The notes under the pieces: generated by a model
Databases searched by the model: none
What the model was told of the DNA's origin: nothing
The model's input: only the letters and a program-made list of their open reading frames with translations
Assembly (NCBI GenBank): GCA_016712405.1
Contig: JADJRD010000001.1
Span: forward strand, 62,001-126,000
Direction: 5' to 3'
DNA: 64,000 nt
Origin: Cellvibrio sp.
GTDB lineage: Bacteria > Pseudomonadota > Gammaproteobacteria > Pseudomonadales > Cellvibrionaceae
In this document: positions 28,735 to 38,542 of the stretch, piece after piece
Layout of the letters: each line of letters opens with the position of its first letter
How positions within the stretch are numbered: the first letter of the stretch is position 1
Made by a program: the position numbers and the translations under genes

Positions 28735-30104
28735 GTGAGATTAATTTGCCGGAGGGTTGGGTATATTCGCAGCTAGGTGAATATCTACACTTAAAAAATG
28801 GCTACGCATTTAAAAGTAATTCTTATGTTGCAAAAGGTGATGACACTGTTCCTGTGATTCGTATTTCTGATATCGATGGAACGACAGCTACGGATGAAAC
28901 AGCAATACATGTGAGAAGAGCTGATATTGTTGACGGGTTTGAGGTTAAAAAAGGTGACTTATTAATTGCAATGTCTGGTGCGACAACTGGAAAAGTTGGT
29001 GTGTACATTGGGTCTGAGCCTGCATATCAAAATCAACGTGTTGGAAATTTGAAGCTTCATTCAAATGTATTTGGTTCTGCAAAATATAAAGACCATTTAA
29101 TTGCATCATTGACTCCTGAGATTCTTAAAATTGCGTACGGCGGAGCGCAGCCAAATATTTCAGGAAAAGCTATTGAAGAATTTCGGGTGGCGCTTCCTCC
29201 CCTAGCCGAACAACAACAAATCGCCCAAAAACTCGATGAACTTCTCGCGCAGGTTGATTCAATAAAAAATCGCCTTGATGCAATTCCCACAATTTTAAAA
29301 CGCTTTCGTCAATCGGTGCTTGCGGCTGCGGTTGGGGGGAGGTTGACGGAGGAGTGGAGAGGGAATTGTTCAATAGATTTCGATTCGTGGGAAAAAACAG
29401 ATTTAGGTGCAGTTAGCAATATCGCTACAGGGAAAACACCTAAGCGTGACCAGAATGAATATTGGTATAATGGAACAATTCCTTGGCTCACAAGCTCTGC
29501 AACCGGCAATCCATTGACCTACGAAGCAGAGCAGTTTGTTACTGATTTTGCAGTAAAAGATTGCGGCTTAAAATTATTCGATGTGGGTACGTTATTGCTT
29601 GCCATGTATGGTGAGGGGAAAACTCGTGGTCAAGTTACAGAATTAAAAATATCTGCAGCTTGCAATCAAGCCTGCGCTGCAATAACAGTTGATGAATCAA
29701 AAATATTACGGAAATTTGTAAAGTTGGTTTTACAGGAAAATTATGAAGAAACTCGTAAAGTTGCAGTAGGTGGAGCACAACCAAATCTTAATTTGAATAA
29801 AGTACGTGAAATCCCCGTTTTAGTTCCCACACTCGAAGAACAAACCGAAATCGTCCGCCGCGTAGAACAACTCTTCTCCTATGCCGACCAAATAGAACAG
29901 CGCGTAAAAGACGCGCAGGCGCGGGTGAATTATTTAACGCAAAGTATTTTGGCAAAAGCCTTTCGTGGGGAATTAACCGCTGAATGGCGTGCGCAGAATC
30001 CGGAATTAATTTCGGGGGAAAATTCGGCGGCGGCGTTGTTGGAGAGGATTCGGGGGGAGAGGGAAGGTGTGAAGGGGAAAGTGAAAAAAGCGAAGTCCTC
30101 TTAA
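28731..30104 (+). CDS. hsdS: Type I specificity subunit HsdS
   Basis: A 457-residue DNA-recognition subunit (EcoKI HsdS has 464). Two target-recognition domains (about 1-150 and 210-390) are each followed by a conserved helical spacer: PPLAEQQQIAQKLDELLAQV near 160 and PTLEEQTEIVRRVEQLF near 365. The start is a GTG overlapping the hsdM stop, typical of hsdM-hsdS coupling. The DNA target cannot be predicted. Confidence 0.94.
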   Translation: MSEINLPEGWVYSQLGEYLHLKNGYAFKSNSYVAKGDDTVPVIRISDIDGTTATDETAIHVRRADIVDGFEVKKGDLLIAMSGATTGKVGVYIGSEPAYQNQRVGNLKLHSNVFGSAKYKDHLIASLTPEILKIAYGGAQPNISGKAIEEFRVALPPLAEQQQIAQKLDELLAQVDSIKNRLDAIPTILKRFRQSVLAAAVGGRLTEEWRGNCSIDFDSWEKTDLGAVSNIATGKTPKRDQNEYWYNGTIPWLTSSATGNPLTYEAEQFVTDFAVKDCGLKLFDVGTLLLAMYGEGKTRGQVTELKISAACNQACAAITVDESKILRKFVKLVLQENYEETRKVAVGGAQPNLNLNKVREIPVLVPTLEEQTEIVRRVEQLFSYADQIEQRVKDAQARVNYLTQSILAKAFRGELTAEWRAQNPELISGENSAAALLERIRGEREGVKGKVKKAKSS

Positions 30105-30781
30105 CCCACTTTGAAAAAGGGGGTCGCCGCAGGCGGGGGATTTGCTTTTAGGGTTTGCGGTTTGAAAAGCAAATCCCCCTAGCCCCCTTTTTCAAAGGGG
30201 GGAACTGTGACTCCCTTCCTTTGAAAAAGGGAGGGCCGGGGGAGGGATTTTTTGATCTGGGATTTTGGCTTTTGATTTTCACCTATTTTGAAAAAAGGGG
30301 GTCGCCGCAGGCGGGGGGATTTGCTTTTGAGGTTTGAGATTTGAAAAGCAAATCCCCCTAGCCCCCTTTTTCAAAGGGGGGAACTGTGACTCCCTCCCTT
30401 CGAAAAAGGGAGGGCCGGGGAGGGATTTTTGATCTGGGATTTTTGCTTTTGATTTTCACCCACTTTGAAAAAGGGGGTCGCCACAGGCGGGGGGATTTGC
30501 TTTTGAGGTTTGCGGTTTGAAAAGCAAATCCCCCTAGCCCCCTTTTTCAAAGGGGGAACTGTGACTCCCTTCCTTTGAAAAAGGGAGGGCCGGGGGAGGG
30601 ATTTTTTGATCTGGGATTTTGGCTTTTGATTTTCACCCACTTTGAAAAAGGGGGTCGCCGCAGGCGGGGGGATTTGCTTTTAGGGTTTGCGGTTTGAAAA
30701 GCAAATCCCCCTAGCCCCCTTTTTCAAAGGGGGAACTGTGACTCCCTTCCTTTGAAAAAGGGAGGGCCGGGGAGGGATTTT
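30105..30781. repeat. Four-unit tandem array, 177-bp period
   Basis: Units begin at 30105, 30282, 30459 and 30636, each exactly 177 bases apart; the last stops after about 146 bases. Each unit has a GAAAAAGGGGGTCGCCGCAGG module, an AAATCCCCCTAGCCCCC hairpin, a TTTGAAAAAGGGAGGGCCGGG hairpin and an AT-rich linker (TTGATCTGGG...TTTTCAC) missing from the last unit. Units differ by a few bases. The array directly follows the hsdS stop and fills the gap to the DUF559 gene; no gene is seen in it. Confidence 0.9.
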
Positions 30782-30816
30782 ATTTTTTTGGATATTTAAT
30801 TTTTCAAGGAGATTGT

Positions 30817-31173
30817 ATGTTGCCCTATAAAAAAACACTCAAGCCTTTCGCACGTAACTTACGTAACAATTTGACCAACGCAGAAATAATTTTATGGTCA
30901 CGTTTGCGACGCAAACAATTAATGGGTGTTCAGTTTTATCGACAAAAACCCATTGCAGGTTATATCGCGGATTTTTATTGCGCGTCCTGCTCGCTGGTTA
31001 TTGAATTGGATGGCGACAGTCATTATCAAGATGACGCGCAAGAATATGATCGTATTCGTGACGAATTTATGCGTTCAATGGGTTTACGAATTTTACGTTT
31101 TACAAATCAGGATGTTGAACAAAATCTTGAAGCGGTGTTATCGAAAATTGTTGAGAACTTAAAATCCCCCTAA
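30817..31173 (+). CDS. DUF559 (Vsr-like endonuclease fold) protein
   Basis: A 118-residue protein of the DUF559 family, related to very-short-patch repair endonucleases. Visible features are FARNLRNNLTNAEIILWSRLR, the strand YIADFYC, the acidic ELDGDSHY and the end RILRFTNQDV. The family's function is not established. A Shine-Dalgarno AAGGAG precedes the ATG. The last residues KSP and the stop are encoded by a copy of the dispersed repeat, and the 177-bp array ends 36 bases before the start. Confidence 0.88.
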   Translation: MLPYKKTLKPFARNLRNNLTNAEIILWSRLRRKQLMGVQFYRQKPIAGYIADFYCASCSLVIELDGDSHYQDDAQEYDRIRDEFMRSMGLRILRFTNQDVEQNLEAVLSKIVENLKSP

Positions 31174-31237
31174 CCCCCTTTTTCAAAGGGGGAATTGACT
31201 CCCTCCCTTTAACAAAGGGAGGGTTGGGGAGGGATTT
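31162..31237. repeat. Dispersed repeat overlapping the DUF559 stop
   Basis: AAATCCCCCTAACCCCC...CAAAGGGGG and CTCCCTTTAACAAAGGGAGG...GGGAGGGAT, the same two hairpin modules as in the 30105 array. It supplies the last codons and stop of the DUF559 gene. Confidence 0.82.
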
Positions 31238-31296
31238 TTCTTTTCTAATGCCCCAAATTTTATTAAACAATAATCTAATCACTAAGGAATTATCCA

Positions 31297-33147
31297 ATGT
31301 CCAACTACATCTTCGGTAAAAAACAACCACCGCATAAACGTTGGGCGGTGGCTTGGTATAACCCGTTTGTGTTGTATCGATCGGTTAAGGAAATGTTGTC
31401 GACCAGTGATCAAATTCGGAATTTAGATCGGCGAGAAATGTATTCGCCGGATTTGAAATTGATTCAGGTGGCAGAAGAAAAACGTGATGGAGATTTTTGG
31501 TGGGATTTTGTGTCGGATACCGGCGATGGTGGCAACGCGACTTTCACAGTGTCACGCGAAATTCAGAAAGATTTTATCGAGCGAGCCGTGTGTTCTGATG
31601 TTGAGCTAAAAGAACCATTACCTGAAACGTTTCCGTCCGGTGAATTATTGGTGTTGGGGGGTGACTTGGCTTATCCCGGCGCCAGTGTGGAGGAATATCA
31701 ATATCGGCTGACAGAAATGTGGGTCGCGGCCAGTTCCAATCCGGATGCGCAGCATGATCGTGATACCTTAAAACCCTCACTGGTAATACCGCAGAATCAT
31801 GATTGGTTCGATAATATTTCTACCTTCACTCGTTATTTTGTTGATACTCGCCCAGAAAAAGCAGACATCAATGTAATGTCGGCAAAAACTGAACTGGATA
31901 TCACGCCTTTAGGTACTCGAAAATTACAGAAGCAAAGTTATTTTGCAGCGCGTTTGCCCAATAATTGGATTATTCTCGGTTTTGATTTTGCTTTAGTGGG
32001 TGATATTGATCGCCAGCAATTCGCGGCTTTTTTTACTTTATTCAAAGACGAAAAAATTACGAAAAACGATAATCTCATTTTGCTCTACCCAGAACCTTAC
32101 TGGACGCGATATTTGGGTGATGATGCACGTGAAGGTTATCCCAAACGTTATCAACGGCTGGAAGCCTTGATTGTTAAATCGGGATGCCGAATTCGGATGC
32201 GCTTGGCAGGCGATTTACATCACTATGCACGCGAAACAGCCAGCGCAGATGCGCAATTTCAATACGATGATATGTTGATTACTTCAGGCGGTGGCGGAGC
32301 ATTTTTGCATCCGACCCATACTCGCAATGTCAACAAAACAAAAGTCATGAGTTTGGACAGGGAAGACCAAGCCATGACTGAGGATTTGCGTGCGCGTGTG
32401 CGTATTGGTGTTGCTCAAACAAAAGAGAAAGCTGTTCGGCAATACGAGGAAAAAGTGTTTTATCCGCGCAAAAATCAAAGTCGATTTTTATTGCTTGAAA
32501 ATATATTTTCGTTTTTTCGTTCAACAGCACACATAGGTAAACAATTGCGCGACTGCAAAACTATCGCTGAACATGCAGCCGTGTTTTGGGGCGCTGTCGT
32601 GCAGGGTAATGTGATGTTTTCGGTGTTGCTGGGCGGATTGTTTATGGCGGCAGTGTTGACCCAATCTATTTGGCCGGGATTCATTATAGTCGCAATGTTT
32701 TTCGGAATTTGTAAAGAATCCAGTATTGTCACTGCACTGATGGGTGGGTTAGCGAGTTTTCTCTTGGTGATGGCCATTGAACATGGATCGTTCGGGTCAA
32801 TTGTGCCTGACTCGTCTGGATGGTGGGTTATTTATGCTGGGTGGTCAGCCTTATTCTTGGTTTGTTTTTTAATTGCAGGATTTTTCACGGGCATATTATT
32901 TTCACTTTTTTCAGTGTTTGGTTTTTTACCCAATAATGCCTTTTCGCCACTTGGTTACGAAGGTTACAAAAGTTTTATTCGTTTTCGTATTGATGCTGAA
33001 GGTAATTTACATGGATATGTTTGGGGGACTGATGATGTGCCGCGATATTGGATTAAAAACCCTGATGCGGAACAACCTTTGTGGATTGAAAAAGACAAAC
33101 GAAAAGCTGATTGGGAAATTAAAGATTTATTTGTATTGAGTAAATAA
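31297..33147 (+). CDS. Metallophosphoesterase with C-terminal membrane domain
   Basis: A 616-residue protein. Calcineurin-type metal-binding motifs are present: SDTGDGG near 68, GGDLAYPG near 125, NHDW near 167 and GDLHHYARE near 306. Three to four transmembrane segments follow (about 430-545), then a soluble tail. The substrate is unknown. It is downstream of the restriction island and shares its orientation, but 120 bases and a repeat separate it from DUF559. Confidence 0.8.
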   Translation: MSNYIFGKKQPPHKRWAVAWYNPFVLYRSVKEMLSTSDQIRNLDRREMYSPDLKLIQVAEEKRDGDFWWDFVSDTGDGGNATFTVSREIQKDFIERAVCSDVELKEPLPETFPSGELLVLGGDLAYPGASVEEYQYRLTEMWVAASSNPDAQHDRDTLKPSLVIPQNHDWFDNISTFTRYFVDTRPEKADINVMSAKTELDITPLGTRKLQKQSYFAARLPNNWIILGFDFALVGDIDRQQFAAFFTLFKDEKITKNDNLILLYPEPYWTRYLGDDAREGYPKRYQRLEALIVKSGCRIRMRLAGDLHHYARETASADAQFQYDDMLITSGGGGAFLHPTHTRNVNKTKVMSLDREDQAMTEDLRARVRIGVAQTKEKAVRQYEEKVFYPRKNQSRFLLLENIFSFFRSTAHIGKQLRDCKTIAEHAAVFWGAVVQGNVMFSVLLGGLFMAAVLTQSIWPGFIIVAMFFGICKESSIVTALMGGLASFLLVMAIEHGSFGSIVPDSSGWWVIYAGWSALFLVCFLIAGFFTGILFSLFSVFGFLPNNAFSPLGYEGYKSFIRFRIDAEGNLHGYVWGTDDVPRYWIKNPDAEQPLWIEKDKRKADWEIKDLFVLSK

Positions 33148-33160
33148 AATTTCTCATCTA

Positions 33161-33234
33161 ATGACCCCTGAAATCTTCGGTAACGGGACGGACTGTTCCC
33201 TCCCCTGGTAAGGGGAGGGTTAGGGTGGGGTCAT
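33161..33234. repeat. Inverted repeat ATGACCCC...GGGGTCAT
   Basis: Ends ATGACCCC (33161-33168) and GGGGTCAT (33227-33234) enclose CCCTCCCCTGGTAAGGGGAGGG. It resembles the element at 41521-41598. It lies between the metallophosphoesterase and MATE genes. Confidence 0.7.
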
Positions 33235-33631
33235 GGGTTAGAAACAAGGCCAACGCTTAACTCTTCTTTTCATCTATGCCCAAGTTATTTTTGATGCGAC
33301 ATCACTATAATGCGCCACATTTTTTCAAACCCCCGTTGTTAATCCTCTGAGTTTTTTATGTCAAATATTACTGCTGCCCAATCCAAAGGTTTATGGGGTA
33401 TGAGTCGACCTTTGTTGGTCGAACAGGCCTTGCAATTGAGCGTTCCTTTGTTGGATATTTTTTTCTTAAGTCGAGTGAGTGACTCTTCCGCTGCTGCTGC
33501 TGGCGCTATGACCCCCGTGATATTTTTTGGTGTGAATATTTTATGGGTTACGGTGTTTGCGGGTTCCAGTGTCGCCAGCCAACGTTTGGGTGCTGGCAAT
33601 AAAGAGAAAACTTTTGCCACTATTGCTACTT

Positions 33632-35189
33632 AGTCGCCCCTGAAAAACCAACTAACGCATTGAAAAATATAAAAATAACCAAAAAATAGCGACATCAAAT
33701 CGACCAAAAATGATAAAATTTCCTTACATTTTTTGGTCGAAATGAGAAATAAAAAAACATGTTAAAAGCCACAGAACAACATCAACAAACAAGTTTTTTT
33801 GGCAGTGATTTAATCGATCAGCTAGACCCAAAAGATCCGCTGCTGCTGCTATCCAACGCCATTCCTTGGCAAGAATTTGAAAAAGACTTTATCGGCGAAT
33901 ACACGCAAGGTATTGGTCGGCCGAGCATCCCCATTCGCGTGATGGTGGGCTTACTAATACTCAAGCAATTAGAAAATTTGAGCGATGAACGTGTGGTGTT
34001 GGCGTGGAAACAAAATCCGTATTACCAAGCATTTTGCGGCATTAAAAACTTTCACAACCAATTACCCTGTCATGCTACGGAATTGGTGCATTTTAGAAAA
34101 CGTATTGGCGCAAAAGGTGTTGAAAAAATATTTGTGATGTCTGTGAAGTTGCACGATAAAAAAGCGGAAGAGTCGATAGTCAATGTTGATACCACCGTAC
34201 AAGAGAAAGCAATAACCTATCCAACGGATGGAAAACTCGCCATCAAGATTATCAATCGTTTAAATAAATTAGCAAAAGGCAATAACATTGCGCAGCGGCG
34301 TACATTTGTCAAAGAAGTTAAATCATTACGCATTAATTTACGTTTCTTTCGTCATGTCAAAAAGCGTGCAAAAGCGGTTAAAGCGATCAAGCGTTTGCGT
34401 ACAATAGCGGGAGTTTTACTGAGGGAATTAGAACGAAAATTACCGCAACTGATTGCCGATAAGCAAACAGAAAACTTTGCGTTATACCAAAAAGTGTTGA
34501 CGCAAAAGAAACATGACAGTGACAAAGTTTACAGTTTGCACGAACCGCAGGCTTACTGTGTGGCGAAAGGAAAAGATCATAAGCCGTATGAATACGGTGC
34601 AAAAGCGTCGATTGTCACCACCTCAACAGGCAACATAATTTTGAGCGCTGTGAGCCATGAAAAAATATTGCTGATGTAAATACACTGGATGAAGTATTAG
34701 AAAAAGCACAGTCGGTTCGGATCAGTAAAATTCAAGAAGCTGTGTGTGATCGCGGCTATCGTGGTCGAAAAGAAGTGAAGGGGATTAAGATTATATTGCC
34801 AGAGAATCCGAAGAAAAAGATACGCGTTATGAGCGTGAAAAAAGCGAGCGAAATGTCGACGACGCGCGGCCATTGAACCGATCATTGGTCATTTGAAATC
34901 GGGTTTTCGACTAGCGAGAAATTATTTGAAGGGTGCGGCTGGTGATCAGATTAATTTATGGATGGCGGCTTGTGCGTGGAATTTAAGAAAATGGATGATC
35001 GCTGCATTGGAGGCATTTTTTTGTTGCGTAAAATGGCCTAATGCCAGGGAAAATAGTGAAATTTTTAGTGAGTTGACGCAGAGTGGGTTGATCTGCAGTA
35101 TCTCAAAATGGTTTTATTCACGTGTGATATGGATATTGGTGCGGTGAAATTTGTACTGATGGATTTTAAATTGTTTTTCAGGGGCGACT
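33632..35189 (+). mobile_element. IS5-like insertion sequence, copy 1
   Basis: A 1558-base element with perfect inverted ends AGTCGCCCCTGAAAAAC and GTTTTTCAGGGGCGACT. The host repeat ACTT lies on both sides (33628-33631 and 35190-35193). The exact target length is open (2, 4 or 6 bases) because ends and flanks share letters. A second copy in the opposite direction lies at 58055-59611. Confidence 0.93.
33759..35147 (+). pseudogene. IS5-like DDE transposase, two frame breaks
   Basis: About 460 residues if repaired. The N terminus (DLIDQLDPKDPLLLLSNAIPW to RPSIPIRVMVGLLILKQL) is a DUF772-type domain. The DDE residues are seen as Asp in VNVDTTVQ, Asp in VCDRGYRG and Glu in AAIEPIIGH. The frame breaks at an A6 run (34660-34665; seven As would be needed) and again at an A6 run (34838-34843; five As would restore RRRAAIEP). 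The second break is shared with copy 2. Confidence 0.88.
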
Positions 35190-36370
35190 ACTTATGCCAC
35201 TTGGGTTTTGTGTGTTGGCAGTTTATTGACCTTGTTGTTATACGGCATTTCACCTTGGGTTTGTGAGCTAATGGGTTTGCCGGGGCAAATCAAAGTTGAC
35301 GCTATTCAATATATGCAAGTGATTTGCTTATTGATGTTGGTTTGGGCATTCAAAATGATTTTTCAAAGTGTGCTGAATATTTTTGGTCAGCCGCAGTGGA
35401 ATATGATCGCCAATATTGTGTTTTTTATTTGCAATGTCTTGGGATGCGCGGCTGTAGTTTATGGATGGTTTGGTATTCCTCAAGCGGGCATTGTGGGTGT
35501 TGCCTGGGCGAGTGTATTGGCAGCGGTCGCCGGTGTATTGGTCAGTGGATTTTTTGTGCTCACACGCACGCCTATTCGTGTCAGTTTGGTTGATTTCAAA
35601 AAAGAGTTTTGGCCTTCCTCTCAACACACTCTGCGTATTGCCTTGCCCAGCATGATCGAACCTTTGTCGTTTGATTTGAACATGATTGTGCTTAATGGGT
35701 TTGCAGCAAGCTTGGGGGCCGCAGCCTTGGTTGCGAAAATCTATACCTTCAATGTTTTTTTGATTGGCTTAATTATTACATTGGCGCTGACATTAGCGAC
35801 AGAGATTCTGATTTGCCAATATGTTGGTGCCGGTAAGTATGATCGAGCTGCAGAACAATTACGTCAGAGTTTGAAAGTGGCACTTTGGGGATCGGGTGTG
35901 GTGGTGATTATTTTATTGGTTTTTCATCATCCGATAATGGATATATTTACCGACGATACCTGGGTTTTGGGGGCTTCTTTTTGGTTGTTTTTGCTCGCCG
36001 CAATTTCAGAGCCTCCGCGTGCGATAAACGTGATGGTCGGCGGTGTATTAAGAGCAACAGGTGACGGCTTACTGATCTCCATAATTGGCCCCTTGTTTAC
36101 TTGGATAGTGGCTATTCCGGCGGCCTACATTATGGCGATTATCTTTGAGTGGGGCGTTTTCGGTATTTTAATTGCCGCGATTCTGGACGAAGGCTGTCGT
36201 TCATACCTCTACTGGCGACGATGGAAGGTTGAAAAATGGCACCATACTCACGTTCATGCGGTGGAATCACGCGCGGCCGACGCTTGAGGCAGCGCAAGTT
36301 TTTATCTATGGGCTAGACTGAATGGAATGCAACTAGGGAAAAGATCAATCATTACCATTGAGTCAACACT

Positions 36371-37726
36371 ATGTCTGAAAGTTACTTGTTGTCGCCTTTG
36401 GCCGAAGGCGTGGGTTACTTGTCCTCAGGCAAGCGGGTTTACATGCAGCATGTGGTCGTCCTGTGCGAGCGTGTCACTATCAGCATTGCCAATAATGTCC
36501 TGGATGCGTCAGGAAAATTATTATTGAATCAGAATGAATTGATTCAATCAGGATCATTTTTTCGATTGATGCAAATTCCAACCGAGTCTGCATTTTCACA
36601 TCTTTTTAATTTCCAATCTAAAGATCTTGATTTGTTGAAAGATTTTCAACAATTGATTGAAACCGATCCACTATTGTCTGCAATTGATGAAACCGTAGCA
36701 CTCAACGAGCTTTTAGTGTCATCCGTGTCCGGCGCTACCTTGTTTCCGGTATTACAGCAACACTTGCAAATGTTGTCCTTGGCATTACCCAAGACTTATT
36801 CGCGTACGCTCTATTGCACCTTGTTATCCCTGCTCATTGCTAAAGAAATGCATTTAAACGAATTAGATATGAATGCTGTTTTTTTGGGAGCGTTAGGGCA
36901 CGACATTGGAATGTTGATGGTGAATCCTCAGGTCTTAAATAAAGAAGAAAAATTAAATGCAGATGACTGGCGACAAATTCAGCAACACTTGCCCATGGGA
37001 GTTGCCATTTTAAAATCAATTCCTGATTTTCCTGAAGCTGCAGTGCAAGCAGTAGTGGATCATCATGAGCGTTGTGATGGTACCGGCTATCCTTATTCAA
37101 AAGTGGAAAGTGAAATTTCATTGTTAGGGCAAATTTTAGGATTAACCGATAGTTTGGCTGCAATATATTTTAATCGTTTTAAATACGAAGGCCGCAGTTT
37201 GCGAGATGCCGTCAATATTATTCAATTAAATCAGCAGGCCTATTTACATCGCAGTGTTGAATTGGTTTCAAGAATTTTAACGCGAGGTGAGTTGCCGATA
37301 AAAAATGTTGTCGCTGAAGATAATTCAGCCGACTTCATCCATCAACTCGATCAGAAAAATCAATATTTACACCACTGGTTTCAATTATTAAGTGATTGTT
37401 TATTAAACCTCGGGTTTACCCACGGCGATCGACATTTACACGGATTACAAAACGTCATTATTCATTTATCCACCAGTGTGCGAGGCGGTGGATTGTTTGA
37501 GGGTGGAACCAATCTTCGTTTGGAAAACTCGCAAGTCGTTAATGCTAATGATCTAGCCAGACAATTGGAGTCAGTCGGTGTGATGCAGCAAGAGTTATTA
37601 TTTCATTTGCAGCGTTTAAGTCGAATGATTCAACTTTATCTGGATTCAGATGACACAAAAGATCCCGGCATTGAAACCAAATTGCGTTCAGGATTTGAAA
37701 AGGTGTTGGCGTTGCAGAAGGGGTAA
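36371..37726 (+). CDS. HD-GYP domain protein (probable c-di-GMP phosphodiesterase)
   Basis: A 451-residue soluble protein. The HD pair is in GALGHDIGM near 178, and the GYP segment is HHERCDGTGYP near 237. HD-GYP enzymes hydrolyse cyclic di-GMP. The N-terminal 140 residues contain no recognised sensor domain, and the C-terminal 120 residues resemble a helical extension. It may affect the c-di-GMP pool read by FleQ, but no direct link is visible. Confidence 0.85.
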   Translation: MSESYLLSPLAEGVGYLSSGKRVYMQHVVVLCERVTISIANNVLDASGKLLLNQNELIQSGSFFRLMQIPTESAFSHLFNFQSKDLDLLKDFQQLIETDPLLSAIDETVALNELLVSSVSGATLFPVLQQHLQMLSLALPKTYSRTLYCTLLSLLIAKEMHLNELDMNAVFLGALGHDIGMLMVNPQVLNKEEKLNADDWRQIQQHLPMGVAILKSIPDFPEAAVQAVVDHHERCDGTGYPYSKVESEISLLGQILGLTDSLAAIYFNRFKYEGRSLRDAVNIIQLNQQAYLHRSVELVSRILTRGELPIKNVVAEDNSADFIHQLDQKNQYLHHWFQLLSDCLLNLGFTHGDRHLHGLQNVIIHLSTSVRGGGLFEGGTNLRLENSQVVNANDLARQLESVGVMQQELLFHLQRLSRMIQLYLDSDDTKDPGIETKLRSGFEKVLALQKG

Positions 37727-37755
37727 AACACCACCCCGCCCAACGGGCGGGGTGG
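37727..37755 (-). terminator. Strong hairpin between HD-GYP and thiG genes
   Basis: CCACCCCGCCC / GGGCGGGGTGG, an 11-base perfect stem with a three-base loop (37731-37755), directly after the thiG stop. On the thi strand it is followed by TGTTTTAC, a short U stretch. It also carries the CACCCCGCCC motif found in the repeats at 55330, 57725 and 59920. Confidence 0.65.
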
Positions 37756-38541
37756 TCACTGATGCCAAAAAGGTTGCCCAATTGTCGGAGTGCTTGGGCT
37801 CGCTGTTTGGCGCTTCTGAATTAATCCCGCTTTAAACGCTTTTCTTCCAGCGTCAATCGCATCTGCGAAGGCTTCTGCCATTAACGGTGGATTATGGGCT
37901 TTTGCGACAGCAGTATTTAATAAAATGCCATCGAAACCCATTTCCATGGCTTCGGTTGCTTGTGAAGGTGCGCCCAAACCTGCGTCGATAATCATAGGTA
38001 CATCTTTAATACGTTCACGTAGTGTTTTTAAGCTGTAACGATTTAATAGACCTTGGCCGGTGCCAATAGGTGCGCCCCAAGGCATTAAAACTTCACAACC
38101 GACATCCAATAAACGTTTGCATAAAATCAAATCGTCAGTGCAGTAAGGTAAAACTTTAAAACCTTTTTTGATTAAAATTTCAGATGCTTCGAGTAAACCA
38201 AATGGATCGGGTTGCAAATTGTAATCATCACCAACCACTTCCAATTTAATCCAGTCAGTATTAAAAATTTCACGCGACATTTCAGCGAGTGTTACGGCTT
38301 CTTTTACTGATTTACAGCCAGCAGTGTTAGGTAATAGACGACAACCACTTTCCTGAATTAATTGCCAAAAAGCATCGCCGGATTTTTCGGTGGGATTTTG
38401 TCGGCGTAAACCCAGAGTCACAATCTCGCAACGTGATTGTGTAATCGCATCACGCATTAATTGGGGTGATGCATAAAGTGCAGTGCCCAATAAAAATCGA
38501 CTGGAAAAGTGTTCGCCGTAGAGTAGAAAATCGTTTTCCAT
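37756..38541 (-). CDS. thiG: Thiazole synthase ThiG
   Basis: A 261-residue TIM-barrel enzyme that builds the thiazole of thiamine from deoxyxylulose phosphate, dehydroglycine and ThiS-thiocarboxylate. Typical segments are FSSRFLLGTALYAS, LPNTAGC, KLEVVGDD and VLMPWGAPIGTGQG. The start MENDFLL has GGAGG inside the thiS end; an earlier start at 38556 is less likely. It overlaps neither gene beyond a few bases and is the last gene of thiO-thiS-thiG. Confidence 0.95.
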   Translation of the reverse strand: MENDFLLYGEHFSSRFLLGTALYASPQLMRDAITQSRCEIVTLGLRRQNPTEKSGDAFWQLIQESGCRLLPNTAGCKSVKEAVTLAEMSREIFNTDWIKLEVVGDDYNLQPDPFGLLEASEILIKKGFKVLPYCTDDLILCKRLLDVGCEVLMPWGAPIGTGQGLLNRYSLKTLRERIKDVPMIIDAGLGAPSQATEAMEMGFDGILLNTAVAKAHNPPLMAEAFADAIDAGRKAFKAGLIQKRQTASPSTPTIGQPFWHQ

Positions 38542-38542
38542 A

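Larger units (their letters stand above)
33358..36287 (+). pseudogene. MATE-family multidrug efflux gene, split by an IS element
   Basis: The first 91 codons (33358-33631) and the remainder (35194-36287) belong to one gene. Removing the element and one target copy joins ATIAT to YATWVLCVG in frame and gives a 455-residue protein, the normal MATE length. Twelve membrane segments are expected; the N-terminal LLVEQALQLSVPLLDIFFLS and C-terminal halves have the family pattern. MATE pumps export drugs and cations using Na+ or H+. A TATAAT box at 33306 may be its -10. As it stands the gene is inactivated. Confidence 0.92.

Noticed and set aside
30105..30781. CRISPR array
   Set aside because: The 177-bp units are contiguous and almost identical along their whole length, with no short repeats separated by unique spacers, and no cas genes are near.
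22057..33147. Integrative element using tRNA-Leu as attachment site
   Set aside because: No integrase is present, and no second copy of the tRNA-Leu 3' end could be found downstream in the window. The island may still be site-associated, but this is not supported.
31297..33147. Membrane metallophosphoesterase as an anti-phage partner of the restriction system
   Set aside because: It is separated by a repeat and 120 bases from the DUF559 gene, and no defence family with this build is known to me; position alone is not enough.
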